Source: Thunnus maccoyii (Eukaryota; Chordata; Actinopteri; Scombriformes; Scombridae). From it: 64,000 nt of DNA. Below, in pieces: positions 62,349 to 64,000 of the stretch. The translations under genes were made by a program, and so were the position numbers. Location of the stretch: positions 10,813,925 to 10,877,924 of the forward strand of contig NC_056546.1 of the NCBI RefSeq assembly GCF_910596095.1, read 5' to 3'. Each line of letters begins with the position of its first letter. Within the stretch, counting starts at the first letter, position 1. Under the pieces are notes generated by a model. It ran no database searches. It was not told where the DNA came from and worked only from the letters and a program-made list of their open reading frames with translations.

Positions 62349-63179
62349 TCAGTACACAAAACTGACATATATGACAGATGTCTCTGGTAACTTGGGCAGG
62401 TGGAGGTCAGGAAAGGGTAGTACTCCGTCGCTGTCTATGTGTGTCTGGACCGTGTAGACTTTGACCGCTGCTTCCAACTCCAGCACAGAGCTGTGGATGA
62501 TTCCCAGTCTGGCCTGTTCATGATATGCCGCTCCGAGCTCCCTGCCCAGGAAGATGTCTTGGATCTGGGGTGAGAACCAAGCCAAGGACGGGGCTTCTGA
62601 ATTTCTGTTTATGTCTGCAATCAGGTCCAGGTTTGTGTCTCTGTCCCTGCTGTATCTGTTTGTGTCTAAGTGAGCACCATAATCCCTCTCTGGATCAATA
62701 TTTGAGTCTGTGTTTTTGGCCCAGTTTGCATCTGGAACTGGCTTCTGCGACAGGTTTACCACTGTCAGCCTCTCCAGGTGTTGCACAGCAAAATGTCCCT
62801 CCTGTGGAACTGATCCGTGAAATGTTTTCTCTCTGGATCCCCCAGGACCACAATGGACTAGAGTGAGATGCCTCACCTCGGAGTTGTTGAGCAGACGTGC
62901 CGTGTTTGAAGGCGACGTGTACCAAACAGTTAAACGCCTCATCCGGAAAACAGGAGACGAGTGTGACTGGGGGCGGTGCAGCATGGCAAGCTGGATGTCC
63001 TTGCATCTGCAGTCTGTTAGTGATGAGACGCTGCAAGGTTGTGGATTCTGGCTGCAGGAGTAGTAGAAAAAGCTGTTGTGGGTCACGTAGGCCAGGCGCA
63101 GGTCAGAGCGCTGCAGAGCTACTGACACACACAGCAGGACACACAGCAGAGGTGTAGGGGGGCTGAAAGCAGGCATCAC
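62349..63179 (-). CDS. epcip: EPCIP / C21orf62-like secreted protein
   Basis: 276-residue intact frame on one exon. Residues 1-25 are a hydrophobic signal peptide (PLLCVLLCVSVAL). The mature part has C42, C49, C57 and C59 (SLTDCRCKDIQLA), then RRLTVWYTSPSNTARLLNNS, the LxLxxCG segment RHLTLVHCG and a C-terminal LPETSVIYVSFVY. These blocks line up in order with human C21orf62 (EPCIP), as I remember it: a CxC segment, LTIWFTDT, LKLSLCG, and an end in SYVVTFIY. EPCIP is an extracellular or exosome-associated protein that interacts with polycystin-1. Sequons are at N98 and N142. It is longer than the human protein (about 220 residues), mainly by a D/N/R-rich middle (about 155-195). The two adjacent ATGs make either possible; the first is taken. 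Function in fish is not known; homology is confident from several aligned blocks, and orthology versus paralogy is open. Confidence 0.75.
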   Translation of the reverse strand: MMPAFSPPTPLLCVLLCVSVALQRSDLRLAYVTHNSFFYYSCSQNPQPCSVSSLTDCRCKDIQLAMLHRPQSHSSPVFRMRRLTVWYTSPSNTARLLNNSEVRHLTLVHCGPGGSREKTFHGSVPQEGHFAVQHLERLTVVNLSQKPVPDANWAKNTDSNIDPERDYGAHLDTNRYSRDRDTNLDLIADINRNSEAPSLAWFSPQIQDIFLGRELGAAYHEQARLGIIHSSVLELEAAVKVYTVQTHIDSDGVLPFPDLHLPKLPETSVIYVSFVY

Positions 63180-63239
63180 TTCTAGAGGAGAGGCTCGGGT
63201 AGCATGCTGTGTGACGGTGGGAGGTGTTCAAGAACCTGA

Positions 63240-63258
63240 GCCTAGAAAAAAGAGAACA
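63240..63258 (-). promoter_or_regulatory. Splice acceptor before the EPCIP-like coding exon
   Basis: On the minus strand CTGTTCTCTTTTTTCTAG then G: a polypyrimidine tract with AG at 63243-63242, 62 bases upstream of the first ATG. It implies an untranslated 5' exon upstream, probably beyond 63.3 kb and not identified here. Confidence 0.6.
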
Positions 63259-63383
63259 GAGACACATTCAACATCAGGATAGAAAAGTAAGTGAGGAAGT
63301 AAAGACAGAAAACAAAACATCAGCTAGCTTTCACCACACTGCATGTACAGTATGTTGATTTTGTCCTGGGTGCAAAAGCAACC

Positions 63384-63810
63384 AGTAATGGAAGAAGTAC
63401 TTAAATCCTTTACCTAAGTAAAAAATACCACAATGTAAAAATACTTCTCTCTTAAGTAAGAGTACAAAAGTTTTAGCTGCAAAATGAACTTAAAGTATCA
63501 AAAGTAAAGTACTCATTGTGCAGAATAGCCCCTCTCGGAGTGTAATGTTATCATATTACATTATTAAACAATATAATATTAATGCATTCATGTTTAAGTA
63601 GAATTTAAACACGTTGGAGCTGATGGAGGTGAAATGTATTTTTATTAACTTTATATCCAGTTTGTAACCGTGCATCATATTTTATTAGGAGATAATATGT
63701 TATGGAAAAATACAACAAATAGATTCTTGGAAATACAGTCTCAAATACTCAAGTGAAGACCTAAAAATTGCACAACAAGTGCAAATGCTTGAGAAAATGT
63801 ACCAGTGAAA
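63384..63810. mobile_element. MITE-like repeat, copy 3
   Basis: Starts GTAATGGAAGAAGTACTTAA then ATCCTTTACC and has AGTAAAGTACTCATTG, then a decayed right end (CTCAAGTGAAGACC, GCTTGAGAAAATGTACC). Same family as 1266-2078 and 34766-35780. It lies in the upstream intron of the EPCIP-like gene, if that intron extends this far. Confidence 0.65.
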
Positions 63811-64000
63811 GCAACATCACACTTGCAACTTTGGCACCAATTTGGCTTTTACAGCTTAGATTGTGTTTTCATTTTGAATGATGAAGACGGAAAGAATAAC
63901 ACAGAGATGAAGAAAGTCAAACAGCAAAAGAAGCAGAGAACAAAAAACAAATAAATTAGGAAATCTGGAAGATTACTGGGCACACACACACACACACACA
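63811..64000. other. AT-rich end of window with (CA)n
   Basis: No gene. The window ends within a (CA)n run starting at 63981, so its length is not known. Confidence 0.6.

Overview
This window is nuclear genomic DNA from a teleost fish, most likely a spiny-rayed (percomorph-type) species. The evidence is the very frequent (CA)n microsatellites, many short non-autonomous DNA-transposon relics of types common in such genomes, low gene density, and two vertebrate genes that can be recognised by reading their proteins. I see no bacterial, viral or organellar gene organisation. Nearly all short open frames are chance frames in AT-rich or simple-repeat DNA.

Genes. (1) An intact single-exon bHLH gene on the minus strand at 40266-41132 is an Olig-family neural transcription factor, closest to OLIG3 (olig4 is the main alternative). 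Its TATA-box promoter lies near 41.5 kb and a poly(A) signal lies at 39571. (2) An intact single-exon coding region on the minus strand at 62349-63179 is a secreted/type-I-like protein that I recognise as a homologue of human C21orf62/EPCIP. It is preceded by a good splice acceptor at 63241. In human, C21orf62 neighbours OLIG2/OLIG1, so the pairing here looks like retained linkage of an ancestral olig-EPCIP neighbourhood. (3) A broken cytosolic sulfotransferase (SULT) gene on the plus strand lies at 11533-14925. Its first coding exon and its last two exons are readable, but the middle exons were not found and the last exon carries a frameshift.

Layout. 1-10 kb: non-coding, with a tent-like MITE, a short LINE 3' end with 11-bp target-site duplications, a GC-rich segment with a PBX-MEIS composite site, and a large palindromic element near 9.1 kb. 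10.7-20 kb: the SULT pseudogene surrounded by MITEs and inverted repeats, then a fold-back element at 19.0-19.7 kb. 20-28 kb: repeat-poor, homeodomain-site-rich DNA that looks like conserved regulatory sequence. 28.7-35.8 kb: a transposon-dense block including nested insertions. 35.9-51.2 kb: olig3-like gene flanked on both sides by low-repeat blocks that look like enhancers. 51-62 kb: mostly non-coding, microsatellites, one enhancer-like block at 58.7-59.6 kb, a G-rich quadruplex-prone tract and a pentanucleotide array. 62.3-63.2 kb: EPCIP-like gene, then another MITE to the end.

How it works together: the picture is a developmental-regulator landscape. One compact transcription-factor gene sits in about 60 kb of largely non-coding DNA carrying several AT-core (TAAT, ATGCAAAT) enhancer-like blocks. 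The EPCIP-like gene is a bystander or linked neighbour, and the SULT relic and transposons accumulate at the left. I did not find a novel multi-gene system. The most interesting points are the olig-EPCIP linkage, the Asp/Asn-rich expansion in the EPCIP-like protein, the promoter flanked by two polypyrimidine tracts, and the candidate enhancers.
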